A stretch of 64,000 nucleotides of DNA from Serripes groenlandicus (Eukaryota > Mollusca > Bivalvia > Cardiida > Cardiidae): assembly GCA_031761405.1 (NCBI GenBank), contig JASEVX010000010.1:14503800-14567799 (forward strand), written 5' to 3'. The notes under the pieces were generated by a model. The model did not search any database and was not told the origin of the DNA. It worked only from the letters and a program-made list of their open reading frames with translations. The first letter of the stretch is position 1, and each line of letters opens with the position of its first letter. Below, piece after piece: positions 12,040-22,445 of the stretch. A program made the translations under genes and the position numbers.

Positions 12040-12081
12040 TCGCGCGCACACACGCGCACACACACACACACACACACTCAC
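12040..12081. repeat. CA/CG microsatellite
   Basis: A 'cgcgcacacacgcgcacaca...' run sits in the intron of the MULE-like gene. The 127-codon reading frame across it on the minus strand is composition-driven and not annotated. Confidence 0.85.
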
Positions 12082-12719
12082 ATATAAACATGATTACTCG
12101 GGTTATAATATAAATATTAATTTGATAAAAGAGGATAGCAACCAAATATCTCTTTCTCTGCTCATTTGAATAGACTGGTTTGCTAACATAAGCAAGCACT
12201 TGTATGTGCAAGCTGTTACCATTATAAAAAGGATGTATTGGTAGCCTTGCACACACACGCACTAGTTGAAATATCATTTTGTTTATAATTGCATGGTAAT
12301 AGTTATTTGGGCTTTCATTGAAAGGAGCGACAATGCTTTACAGGCGATTGTTGGTGTATATAGCGTATAGCAAGAGGTACACATTAAATGTTGCATGATA
12401 CAATTTCATATAAATACTTGGTTATACTTCAAATAATGTCAACATAATACAGTGTAATCTCATCAGTTGTTTGCTTGACTATTTGTACTTAATCTCATGA
12501 TTGGCACATCAATTGGAGTACAAATATCCACCCAAATGTATCGCATATTGCATCCTTGATATACGGATGATGTTTTACATGTACTTTAAACACAAATTAT
12601 TGTATTTTAAAAACATGTATTTTTCAAAATTTGACATGTGGCATTTATGCTCCAGCCAGCGGGGATTTTTCTATAATCGTTGAACAATTTCGTTTTCTAT
12701 AGTATTAAAGAATAATTTT

Positions 12720-13315
12720 CTCAGTGAGAAGGCTTCCTTCATATAGTTTAATATTTTATTTTTATTTTTTGAATCGAGTAATTTAGATAATTTAAACATA
12801 CTTGCATTATTATAATAGTATTTTTTATGTATTTAATTATAATGTCTGAGTATTGTTTACAAACTAAAATGAAATGATATTCGTCTTCGATCTCTGCAGT
12901 GTTACATATGTTACATTTCTTAAGTGTCGATCGATGCGATTTTGACCATATCTGTCAGTTTCAATTCTTAAAGTGTGTGACGATAGACGTATTTTTGACA
13001 TGTATGCCCTAAGTGTTTCATTACGTATATAGTCCAGATATGGTTCATAATTAAATTCTGTTTTGACAGCTTTATAGAGGGTCAGTATTCTATTTGCTTC
13101 TATGTCTGACGACCAAGTTTGTATGTAGTTATCAGTAAGTCGCTGTTTGAATACTTTTGGAAATTGTTTGTGGTCAACGCTCCATTTTCCCACACATATA
13201 ATAATCCAGTATTACATAAAATAGTTTTGAAATCGGAAAGCCAATTATTACACTCGCTATTGCAATCTTCTAATAATCTATTGTACACATTTCTTAATAT
13301 GATATTGTCACTCAC
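12720..13315 (-). pseudogene. LINE remnant: C-terminal part with zinc-finger tail
   Basis: Two overlapping minus-strand frames (13315-13100, then 13193-12864) resemble the region after the reverse transcriptase of the LINE at 20501-22445. Shared features are IRNETLRAYMSKIRLSSHTL and RIETDRYGQNRI, against LERSHLAQFRFGILPVRIET in that LINE. A frameshift near 12940 then leads to CNICNTAEIEDEYHFILVC, the CxxC...HxxxxC tail common to such LINEs. It lies in an intron of the MULE-like gene. The reverse transcriptase itself is absent. Confidence 0.65.
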
Positions 13316-13515
13316 AGAATAGGGAAAACGTTTTATTTAGATAAAGTTCATACAGATAGTGAACAAGGCCGTTTTGATCATATGCATCATGAAGCATTAC
13401 TCGATAAATTACGCAGAGTACATGTACATACTGTTTGATTACAAATACTTTTGATTGCAGTTTAATATTACCTCAATGTAGTCTCGCATAGATCTTCTCG
13501 ACATCAAAACGTATA

Positions 13516-14073
13516 CACCGTAAGGTAGGTGATACGGTCTAGAGTGTTTTGGATACGGACTAGAATTTCCAAGATGGCGACCGTTTCGGTGACAGAAAGG
13601 TAGGTGATTACATTTTGACTCATCTGGTCGTTTTCACCGTTATAATTTATATTTTTGTGTCCTACATGTGGGGAAAGGTCCGCGGTGCTCGGTCATATAT
13701 TGCATTAGTCCCCGAATGGTATAGTCAATTCCATATCGGTGAATTAATGTTCCGGCTTGTCAGTTTGTAAAAATGAAGCGAGAGAAGGTCACTATTTTCC
13801 TTTTTTTTGACCAAAGTTAAGCATATATGTACAAACCGAGGATCAGAAACATCATTCTTTGCTGTTCTAAAAATGGTGTATTACTAAATTGTCTGACAGA
13901 CTACTTTAATTTGTCGTTAAATCCGTTTGAAAATATACACAATGAGACGGTCTAGACCCAACACATTTTTGCAGTGATACGGCTAGGATACAGAGTATTT
14001 CCACCCGTTATGATACGGTTTAGCCGTCAATTTTGGATACGGTTTAGCCGTCAATTTTGGATACGGTTTAGAA
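13516..14073. repeat. Left terminal inverted repeat arm
   Basis: Inverted match to 16190-16701. It contains the extra segment 'gtgttttggatacggactag' near 13540 and a duplicated ~26-bp module ('tttagccgtcaattttgg' twice near 14026-14065). Both relate to the motif GATACGGYYTAG, which occurs about six times in this arm. Confidence 0.88.
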
Positions 14074-14121
14074 TCTACTTATGTGCGTGGCATAAACTTG
14101 ATGCTTACTTGTCTTCTTTCA

Positions 14122-14579
14122 GATTCCAAGCTTTAGATGAATCGTTTCATGAAATGAATGATGCAATTCTCTGCGCAGAATGTGGGAAAACGTACAAAAC
14201 AAAAGGGGATTAAGGAAGCACCGTCTTGTTGTACAGGGTGTTGGAAAGCCAAAGCACTGTTGCAGCAGTTGCAATAACACATTTCATGAGAAGCACAAGC
14301 TACAAGGCCTTCACGGGTGTTAACTGTTTACATGTTGTGAACCAGGATGCCATAAGGCATTTTCATCAAAGAGTTCACTTAAACGTCACAAGCAAAACAT
14401 TCATGACAAGAAGTCATATACATGCCCAACATGTTAGCATGTTTATACTCACAGACAGGTCCCTGCAGACCATGTTAAGGCAGCACATAATCATGGGTCA
14501 GCACACAGATGTAAAACTTGTGCGGCATCATTTAAATGGAGGGCAAATCTTACAAGGCATATGAGGATCAAACATTGAA
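14122..14579 (+). pseudogene. C2H2 zinc-finger exon carried inside the TIR element, decayed
   Basis: An acceptor 'ttgtcttctttcag' precedes 14122. Reading across frames gives at least four C2H2-like units: CAECGKTYKTKG followed (after an indel at 14211) by LRKHRL; CCSSCNNTFHEKHKLQGLH; CCEPGCHKAFSSKSSLKRHK; and finally CKTCAASFKWRANLTRHMRIKH followed by a stop at 14577. A possible further finger (TCPTC...) lies between the last two but is disrupted. In-frame stops near 14315 and 14428 and at least one indel make it non-functional as one protein. It is not a transposase; it reads as captured gene sequence, and the source gene is not identifiable. Confidence 0.7.
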
Positions 14580-14995
14580 CATAAATTTACATATATAACA
14601 GTTGTTTGTTTTGTTTGTGTTAATATAATCAGCTCAATTTCATAATGTTTAGTGATAATTAACTTGCCCAATGTACAGACCATATGTTTATGTTCTGTTT
14701 TCCAAAATTTGACAATGATATTATTATGGTTTTAAAATTTATGTTATTATTTAAATTCCCTGAAGTCAGGTCTCAAATTTGATTAATATTAAATCTCATT
14801 ACCATTTAATACTTGTCAAAATCAGGTTACAGTTTTAGGGAAATAATCGTAAAAAAAATACTTTAATTATAAGATGAATGTTTTTTAAATGTTGATGATT
14901 TAAAAGTTGTTATAGATGACATCAAATCAGAAACATATTCATAGTAACATTATATTAAAATGTGTGAACAATTGGTTATGTTCTAATAAGTGAAA

Positions 14996-15216
14996 GGAAT
15001 CCGCTGTGGTCGAGTGGTTAGCGTCGGGGATTTCGAAACCGGGTGTCCCGGGTTCGATCCCCAGTCGCGGCACTACGGTCATGGTGGAGTGCTCTTGGGC
15101 AAGGCACATTTTCTAGCCTAGTACTGGTTTGTTTACCCAGGGATCATGAATAATTAAATTTAATTGCGCGCTTAATGACCTTAGCTGTCGATGCGCCATA
15201 ACACAATATACATTCA
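14996..15216 (+). mobile_element. tRNA-derived SINE, family 2 (tail A), nested in the TIR element
   Basis: Same head, body and ATTC-ending tail as the SINE at 11124. The flanking duplication is TTCTAATAAGTGAAA (14981-14995) against TTCTAATAACTGAAA (15217-15231), with one mismatch. It entered after the TIR element had formed. Confidence 0.92.
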
Positions 15217-15231
15217 TTCTAATAACTGAAA

Positions 15232-15835
15232 CTAAATGACACTTATAAATATCATGAAAATCTGACAACCAGTTTGGGAGAAGAAGATTTTTTAAGTTTT
15301 CACTATAGCCATATAAGGCAAAATAGCCCTGCCCCCTGGCGGCCATGTTTTTCGACCAATCAACATGGCTTGAAGGAATCTGATAGAGGGTCACCCAAGG
15401 AACATTTCTACAAAATTATTTTTGAAAATCGGCCTGACACTTTCGGAGGAGAAGATTTTTTAAGTTTTCACTATAGCCAAATAAGGCAAAATAGCCCCGC
15501 CCCCCTGGCGGCCATGTTTTTCGACCAATCAACATGGCTTGAAGGAATCTGATAGAGGGTCATCCAAGGAATATTTCTACAAAATAATTTGAAAATCTGC
15601 CAAACTGTTTGGGAGAAGAAGAATTTTTAAAAAATTTCGGTTTCGTTGCCATGGAAACCAGAATTTTGCATATATCCCAACAATTTGAAGGAATTCTGGT
15701 GAGGTCATTGAGAGGATGCTTTCTGTGAAGTTCCATCCAAATTGACACACTAGTTACTAAGGAGAAGAAGTTGACGCACGACGGACAAAAGGCGATCACA
15801 ATAACTGACCTTGAGCAAAGCTCAGGTGAGCTAAA
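15232..15835. repeat. Dispersed repeat with two ~176-bp units
   Basis: The block 'actatagccatataaggcaa' through 'gcggccatgtttttcgacca' to 'tttctacaaaat' occurs at about 15300 and again at about 15468. The end 'gaccttgagcaaagctcagg' with 'tgagctaa' is typical of this class and resembles the end of the repeat at 8352-9722. Confidence 0.75.
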
Positions 15836-16189
15836 AACAACAATTTACTTATAAACACTGTACCAGTGCATGACTGCTACAATCTTTTAGAGAATTGTTA
15901 AAACTCAGTCAATTTAAATATTATTATACCCAAAACGTTATATAATTTTATTTAAGCCTGTTTTACAATGATAAATAAGAGTGCGATGTGCGCATAAATG
16001 CAGGTCGAGTAGCCAATAAATGAAACTTGTTTCAACAAAAGAGATATAGAAGAGTAAGTTATCTATATTGAAAAATATAACATGACACATTTAATTACGG
16101 TAACAGTTTCTATCAAACGATGTAAGTGATATCAATACAATTAATCCAATATAACATATAATCAGCTTCTGCGAGGTCCAGTCGCAAGG

Positions 16190-16701
16190 TTCTAAACCGT
16201 ATCCAAAGCTGACGGCTAAACCGTATCATAACGGGTGGAAACGCTCTGTATCCTAGCCGTATCACTGCAAAAATGTGTTGGGTCTAGACCGTCTCATTGT
16301 GTATATTTTCAAACGGATTTAACGAGAAATTAAAAGGGTATGTCAGACAATTTAGTAATACATCCTTTTTAGAACAGCAAAGAATGATGTTTCTGACCCT
16401 CGGTGTGTACACATATGCGTAACTTTGGTCAAAAAAAGGAAAATAGTGACCTTCTCGCTTCATTTTTACAAACTGACAAGCCGGAACATTAATGCACCGA
16501 TATGGAATTGACTATACCATTCGGGGACTAATGCAATATATGACCGAGCACCGCGGACCTTTCCCCACATGTAGGACACAAAAATATAAATTAAAACGGT
16601 GAAAACGACCAGATGAGAGTCAAAATGTAACCACCTACCTTTATGTCACCGAAACGGTCGCCATCTTTGAAATTCTAGACCGTATTACCTACCTTACGGT
16701 G
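16190..16701. repeat. Right terminal inverted repeat arm
   Basis: Inverted counterpart of 13516-14073. Its outer end abuts the MULE-like coding sequence at the GTATA duplication 16702-16706. Confidence 0.88.
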
Positions 16702-16925
16702 GTATAGTACTGGGACTTGTTTCACGTTTTCTACCTTCTTCACGTAGGCATGTATAGACTTCAACTGGTAACAGGGCCTCTTTACCAGCTTGAAGGTACC
16801 GTCAATGAACCATCTTCTTGCCTTTTTAGGTGGATTAACTGGCTTGGTGTTAAGAGGATGTGTCTAGCAGCATCTACATGAACGTTGTCTAAAATGAAAT
16901 TCGGCCCAATGAAGTCAACGTCCAG
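16702..16925 (-). pseudogene. MULE-like exon, 5' part, truncated by the TIR element
   Basis: An acceptor 'attcttttttag' lies above 16925. It reads LDVDFIGPNFILDNVHVDAA and on to SQLIHLKR, then needs one base to continue as ARRWFIDGTFKLVKRP and SIHAYVKK, ending VPVLY at the element junction. The exon resumes at 13515 with VLMSRRSMRDYIE and a donor at 13472/13471. Confidence 0.7.
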
Positions 16926-17052
16926 CTAAAAAAGAATGGAAGCACACATATGATAACTCTTAAATATATGTATTGGTTTAAATTGTATTACTTCAAAATC
17001 AAAGATTTAATATTACTTTAATTTGACCTCGTAGCTATGATAGCTATTATTA

Positions 17053-18880
17053 GCTCGACTTTTCGAAGAAAATGCTAGCTATACTACTCGCCCGGCGTCG
17101 GCGTTGGTGTCACACCTTGGTTAAGGTTTTTGTACCAATTCCTTTTTTTGTCTAAACCATTACAGATATTGCTTTGAAACTTCCAACATTTATTCACCAT
17201 CATAACCGCCATCAACAGACAAGAGTACATAATTCTGTCAAGGTTTTTGTAGGAATTATGGCCCTTTTTCGACTAGAATTTTGGTTAAGTTTTTTGTACC
17301 AATTCCATTTTTTGTCAAAACCATTACAGATATTGCTTTGAAACTTACAATACTTATTCACCATCATAACCTCCATCAACAGACGAGAGTACATAACGCT
17401 GTCAAGGTTTTTGTAAGAATTATGGCCCTTTTTGACACCTTTGGTTAAGTTTTTTGTACCAATTCACTTTTTGTCAAAACCATTACAGATATTGCTTTGA
17501 AACTTACAACACTTATTCACCATCATTACATCCATCAACAGACAAAAGTACATAACTCTGTCAATGTTTTTGTAAGAATTATGATCCTTTTTCCACTTAG
17601 AATTTTGGTTAAGTTTTTCGTACCAGCCCACATTTTTGCAAAACCATTACAGATATAGCTTATACACTTACAATACTTATTAGCCTTCATTACCTCCATC
17701 AACAGACAAGAGAACATAATTCTGTCAAGGTTTTTGTAAGAATTATGGCCCTTTTTGACATAGACTTTTGGTTAAGTTTTTTGTACCAATTCCGGTTTTT
17801 TTCAAAACCATAACAGATATTGCTTTGAAACTTACAACACCTATTCACAATCATTATATCCATCAAAGGACAAGAGTTCATAACTCTGTCCATGTTTTTG
17901 TAAGAATTATGGCCCTTTTTCGACTTAGAATTTTGGTTAAGTTTTTTGTACCATTTGCATTCTTTGTCAAAACCATTACAGATATTGCTTTGAAACTTAC
18001 AACACTTTTTCACCATCATAACCTCCATTAACAGACAAGAGTACATAACTCTGTCAAGGTTTTTGTAAGAATTATGGCCCTTTTTGACATAGACCTTTGG
18101 TTAAGTTTTTTGTACCAATTCACTTTTTGTCAAAACCATTACAGATATTGCATTGAAACTTACAACACTCATTCACCATCATTACATCCATCAACAGACA
18201 AGAGTACATAACTCTGTCTATGTTTTTGTAAGAATTATGGCCCTTTTTCTACTTAGAATTTTGGTTAAGTTTTTCGTACAACCCCACTTTTTTTTCAAAA
18301 CCATTAGAGATATAGCTTATACACTTACAATACTTATTTACCATCATTACCTCCATCGACAGACAAGAGTACATAATTCTGTCAAGGTTTTTTTAAAGAA
18401 TTTTGGCTCTTTTTCGACTTTGAATTATGGTTTTAAGTTTTTCGTACCACCCCAATTCTTTTCAAAACCCTTAGAGATATAGCTTACACACTTACAATAC
18501 TTATTTACCATTATAACCTCCATCCACAGACAAGAGTACATAACTCTGTCAAGGTTTTTTAAAAGAATCATGGCCCTCTTTCGATTTAAAATTGGTTGAG
18601 TTATTCATACCAAATCATTTTTTTCAAAACAATTAGAGATATAGCCTAATTAAACACTTACAATATCTTTTTACCATCAATACCTCCACCAACGGTCAAG
18701 AGTGAACAATTCAGTGAAGGTTTTTGTAAGAATAAGGACCCTTTAACGACTTATAAAGTACATTGCTTAATAAATAGTATGATAAAGTAATTGCTTATGT
18801 TTTCTGTACCACCCAAAATAGTTTTGTTTTATTGGCAAGCACGAAAAAGTCGAGCATGCTGTCCTCTGACAGCTCTTGTT
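17053..18880. mobile_element. Tandem-array element: ~10 units of ~163 bp between short inverted ends
   Basis: The landmark 'accattacagatattgc' or a variant recurs at about 17157, 17318, 17479, 17644, 17807, 17971, 18135, 18299, 18466 and 18630, spaced 161-167 bp. The array is bounded by GCTCGACTTTTCG at 17053-17065 and its near inverse CGAAAAAGTCGAGC at 18842-18855. This layout recalls the molluscan 'pearl'/BIV160-type elements with ~160-bp cores; that link is from memory. Reading frames on both strands here (for example 17699-18046) are products of the repeat. Confidence 0.75.
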
Positions 18881-19411
18881 TTTACTATACTATTATGTTA
18901 TATCACTGTATATGATGCAATCTATAATGATCAAACTATGAAAAGTTATCATAAAAAGTGTTTTACAAGGAATGTATTTATATATATTTTTATTTACAAC
19001 TCGTGTGATTTTATTATTACCTCAAATTCCAAGGTTAGAGGTTCTTTTGGTGGGATTTTCTGTCTGTGGTAATTTGCTGCTTTATTAGATTGGAAGGGTT
19101 TGTTCAGTTGAAAGTTTTCTTCCGAAGTACATTTCTTCACCTGTCTCTACTATCTCGGCAGCTGATCGGTACACATGACCGCTGGAGCACTCTTTAACCT
19201 ATTTTATGAACATACACATTTATATTACACACTTTTCAAAAAATGCAGCAGAAGTCATTCATGATTTCTTTAATGGACAATTCTCATTGTAACACAATGT
19301 TTTCAGTTGCATATTGCGTGCATTCGTTCACTGACCTAATGGAAAAGCTAGTGCACACATACACATTCATCTTGCAAATATGTTTTAAAAAAATGACCAC
19401 TCGTGAAACAT
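18881..19411. other. No gene seen between two repeat arrays
   Basis: AT-rich sequence; the open frames (18791-19072, 19243-19641) cross repeat edges and show no recognisable protein. Confidence 0.5.
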
Positions 19412-20249
19412 TTTTAGCTCTACTGGCCAAAGGCGATTTGTCCGTCGTCCGTGCGTGCGTGCGTGTGTCCGTCCGTAAACAATTTCTTGTTAACACGATA
19501 CAGTATTCATTTTTGATTGTATCTCAACCAAACTTATACAGTAGTAAGATATCCATGAGAGCTCGGTTCCTTTCGAAAACCAGCCAGATCCGCCCATGCA
19601 TGACTGGATTATGGCCCTTGAAATGGTCAAAATTGCTATAAAAGAGCTTGTTAACACGATACAGTATTCACGTTTGATTGTATCTGAACCAAACTTATAT
19701 AGTAGTTAGATATCCATGAGAGCTCGGTTCCTTTCGAAAACCAGCCAGATCTGCCCATGCATGACTGGATTATGGCCCTTGAAATGGTCAAAATTGCTAT
19801 AAAAGAGCTTGTTAACATGATACAGTCTTCACTTTTGATTGTATCTCAACCAAACTTATACAGTAGTAAGATATCCATGAGAGCTCGGTTCCTTTCGTAA
19901 ACCAGCCAGATCCGCCCATGCAATACTGGATTATGGCCCTTGAAATTGTCCAAATTGCTATAATTGAGCATGTGAACACAATAGAGGCTCCATGTACTAT
20001 CTGATCTTCACCAAACTTAGATAGTAGTTAAATATTGATGAGAGCTTGGTTCCTTTTGAAAACCAGCTAGATCCGCCCATGCAAGACTGGATTATGGCCC
20101 ATGAAATTGTAAAAATTGCTATAATACAGCTTGTGAACACAAAATAGCCTCCATTTACTATCCGATCTTCACCATACATACATGCTTTGGATTGAAAATG
20201 ACCAAAGAACCATACCAGTAGAGCATAGGCCCTCATGGGCCTCTTGTTA
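19412..20249. repeat. Tandem-array repeat: ~5 units of ~162 bp
   Basis: Opens with 'agctctactggccaaaggcg' and 'gtccgtcgtccgtgcgtgcg'. Units beginning 'cttgttaacacgatacag' or similar start near 19485, 19649, 19810, 19972 and 20133, each with 'gagagctcggttcctttcg' and 'ggattatggcccttgaaat'. It closes with 'catgggcctcttgtta'. Confidence 0.8.
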
Positions 20250-20887
20250 TTTATTGGTAATGGATACAAATAGCGTAACAAACAGAGGGTTTAATAAAAG
20301 ACAAACATCAACTCTTTAAATCACAAGTTGTTTTTAATTAGCATTACACATGTATGATTAAAGCCGACTGTCCATTCAATAGAAAATATTTATTTTTATT
20401 AATTACAACACAACACAATAAGAATATATGCCGTCACTCATTTACGTAACAAGTGAGTTCAAACAGTCGACATAAAAGTCGGCAAACAGTTAATTGAAAT
20501 AAGTAAGTAAGTAAGTAAGTAATATTTTATTATAGTGACATGTGTACATATCTTACAAATACAAACATCAAACAATATAAACACCCGGCCGCGTAGGGCC
20601 TATAAGTCACTTTTAATAAACAATATTTACAGATAAGGTAAAAGAGATAAAAAGTGAAGAAAGAAGAAAGAAAAAAAATTGAAAGGAATATCAAAGATTA
20701 TAATTTACATGCATAAGAACTATTCATTTATATTCATTGAACCGACAAGAAATTTGGCAACTTGATTATATAATTCGAAAACAGAAAATTTAAACTTGTC
20801 TAGGTCAGAAAGTGTGTTAAATGATGGGGAAACACAACATTTAAACTTGTCTAGGTTAGAAAGTGTGTTGAATGATGGGTTCTTTTG

Positions 20888-21552
20888 TTATGCCCTGCTG
20901 ATGAGAGATCCTCTCAGATCGTCATAGGCAGGACACGTCAACAGAAAATGGATCTCGTCTTCAATTGAACCATTATTACAAATTTGACATACCCTTTCCG
21001 ATATGTTAAGCCTTGTTAATCTCCCGGTTTCTATTCTTACAGGTAAAATTCCAAATCTAAATTGTGCAAGGTGAGATCTTTCTAACTTAGACAGGTTTGA
21101 GATCGGATACTTTTCCATACAAAAACATTTTTGAAAATAATATAGTTTCTCAATTTTGTAACTGACTGTACTTTATGAGACCAGTCCTGTGCATTTTTAT
21201 TTTTAAGAGACTCTTCTGCTTGTTTTATGTCTACTATTATTTTGTTTGTATAATGATCTAAAAATCCTATAGTTTGAAAAATATATGTCCATGTTTTGCC
21301 TGAAACATCGTAATCTTAATTAAAGCTATTTTTCGTAAGTCGAGCTTCATCCATTTTGATAAGTCTGTTCCATAATCGCATCATGTTTAGCCAACGTCTG
21401 TGCGTAGGTGATAACCACCCCATATCTCCGGTAATCGCCACAATTGGGGCAAATCTATGCACACCTAAGAAATACCGTATAGCTATATTGTTGATGTTAT
21501 CGATTTTTGCATGACTTTTGAAACCAATTACCCCTGAAGAATAATCTATCAC
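20888..21552 (-). pseudogene. LINE C-terminal region
   Basis: Two pieces: 21552-21316 (a region beginning VIDYSSGVIGFKS, typical after the reverse transcriptase) and 21118-20888 (FRFGILPVRIETGRLT, then CQICNNGSIEDEIHFLLTC, a CxxC...HxxxxC zinc-binding tail). They are separated by stops. This matches the remnant at 12720-13315, so the two are probably one family. Confidence 0.7.
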
Positions 21553-21823
21553 TGGGACAACACATGAGTCGTATAATTTACTATATGTTTTATAACAAAT
21601 GTTCTTATTACTGTGTATTTTTGAAATAACTGACCCGAATGCTCTACCACCCGATTTTGATAATATATCAATTGCATTATCATGAGTAAGGTTTTCATGA
21701 AAATAAACTCCTCAGTATTTATATACTGTTGTAAAACTCAGTACAGAACCACCTAGACTAAATTCAAAATTGCTCATTTCCCTGCCTTTATTTCTGAAGT
21801 GCATAAAATTAGTCTTTGTTTTG

Positions 21824-22426
21824 TTAACAAGTAAACGCCAATTTTGAATATATATAGTCCAGCATGTTCTGCATATCCGCCTCATTTTCGCTCAAAATTA
21901 AAATGTCGTCTGCATGGAAAAGACAGCATATTTCTTTATCCCCAAACTTGACCCCTTTATGCAAAGTCTTTAATCCGTCAATTAGGTCGTTTATAAAGAA
22001 GGCAAAGCAGGTCGGTGAGTTCTGGTCCCCCTGACGAACCCCTGATGAAACCGGGAACCAGTCCGTAAGTTTTCCGTTTAGTTTAACAGAAGACACTGTA
22101 TTAGTCAATAACGATTTTACTGAGTTATAAAACTTTCCGTCTATATTCTTAGATAGCATTTTATATAAAAGCATGTCTCTATTGACAAAGTCAAAAGCTT
22201 TTTGTAAATCAATAAAAGTTCCAAAAGTATCCTTTTTCTCGCTTAGACGGTTTCGAATTATGCTGGTCGCTACAAAATGGTCCTCACACGAGCGATTAGG
22301 TCTAAAACCATTTTGTTCGTCTGATAACAAGTTTTGGCATTCTAAGTAAGTTTTGAAACGCCTATTTAAAATGCACGAATATAACTTACTGACCGTTGAT
22401 ATTAAACTAATCCCTCGGTAATTCAA
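21824..22426 (-). pseudogene. LINE reverse transcriptase fragment
   Basis: A 200-codon open frame holds reverse-transcriptase motifs in order: NYRGISLISTVSKLYSCILN, NGFRPNRSC, TFIDLQKAFDFVNR, SGVRQGDQNSP and LFHADDILILSE. The catalytic box is HADD where YADD is usual, a conservative change of the first position seen in some non-LTR elements. The frame breaks after DYIYSKL; similarity continues in the next frame (RLLVNKTKTNFMHFR). Endonuclease and ORF1 are missing through 5' truncation. Confidence 0.85.
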
Positions 22427-22445
22427 AGGAATCCGATTATCACTA

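Larger units (their letters stand above)
13516..16701. mobile_element. 3.2-kb DNA element with ~0.5-kb terminal inverted repeats and 5-bp target duplication
   Basis: Arms at 13516-14073 and 16190-16701 are inverted copies; both ends read CACCGTAAGGTAGGT going inward. The element is flanked by GTATA at 13511-13515 and 16702-16706. Removing the element and one GTATA restores the reading frame of a MULE-like exon, independent proof of the boundaries. The interior holds a zinc-finger exon, a SINE and a dispersed repeat but no transposase, so it is non-autonomous. Arms are rich in GATACGG(T/A)YTAG-like motifs; the left arm has two extra small copies, explaining its 46-bp excess. A 5-bp duplication with CAC termini would fit Transib/RAG-like transposons; that assignment is inference only. 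Confidence 0.88.
10923..16925 (-). pseudogene. MULE-type transposase-like gene, multi-exon, broken by insertions and frameshifts
   Basis: Exons on the minus strand, 5' to 3': 16925-16702 continued at 13515-13472 (split by the TIR element), 11936-11889, 11800-11486 and 11028-10923. The conceptual product follows the order of Mutator-like (MULE) DDE proteins: RWFIDGTFKLV with the first catalytic Asp, then SIHAYVKK, VPVLYVLMSRRS, RDYIE, VFPGCVFHW, LRKVMALPFLP, TWITNQ, WSVFRETVWTNN and VLVPFLRGESETVELQVRL. Defects: a 1-base loss near 16807 between the N-terminal part and ARRWF; no segment matching the second catalytic Asp; the usual acidic residue after TNN is changed (NNVIKG); a frameshift in the last exon. 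An N-terminal zinc finger, common in relatives, is not in the window. Introns hold a LINE remnant, a CA repeat and a SINE. Whether it was an autonomous transposase or a domesticated gene cannot be told. Confidence 0.75.
20501..22445 (-). mobile_element. 5'-truncated LINE with (TTAC)n tail
   Basis: On the minus strand it begins inside a reverse transcriptase at about 22445, runs through a C-terminal zinc-finger region ending near 20888, and ends at 20501-20521 in a tandem repeat that reads (TTAC)n on the element strand. It has multiple stops and frameshifts after the reverse transcriptase. The clade was not assigned. Confidence 0.85.

Noticed and set aside
11894..12277. 127-codon frame with a CVCVCVCACVRASERA stretch
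   Set aside because: Produced by the CA/CG microsatellite.
17212..18482. Several 60-115 codon frames on both strands
   Set aside because: All lie in the ~163-bp tandem array and repeat with its period.
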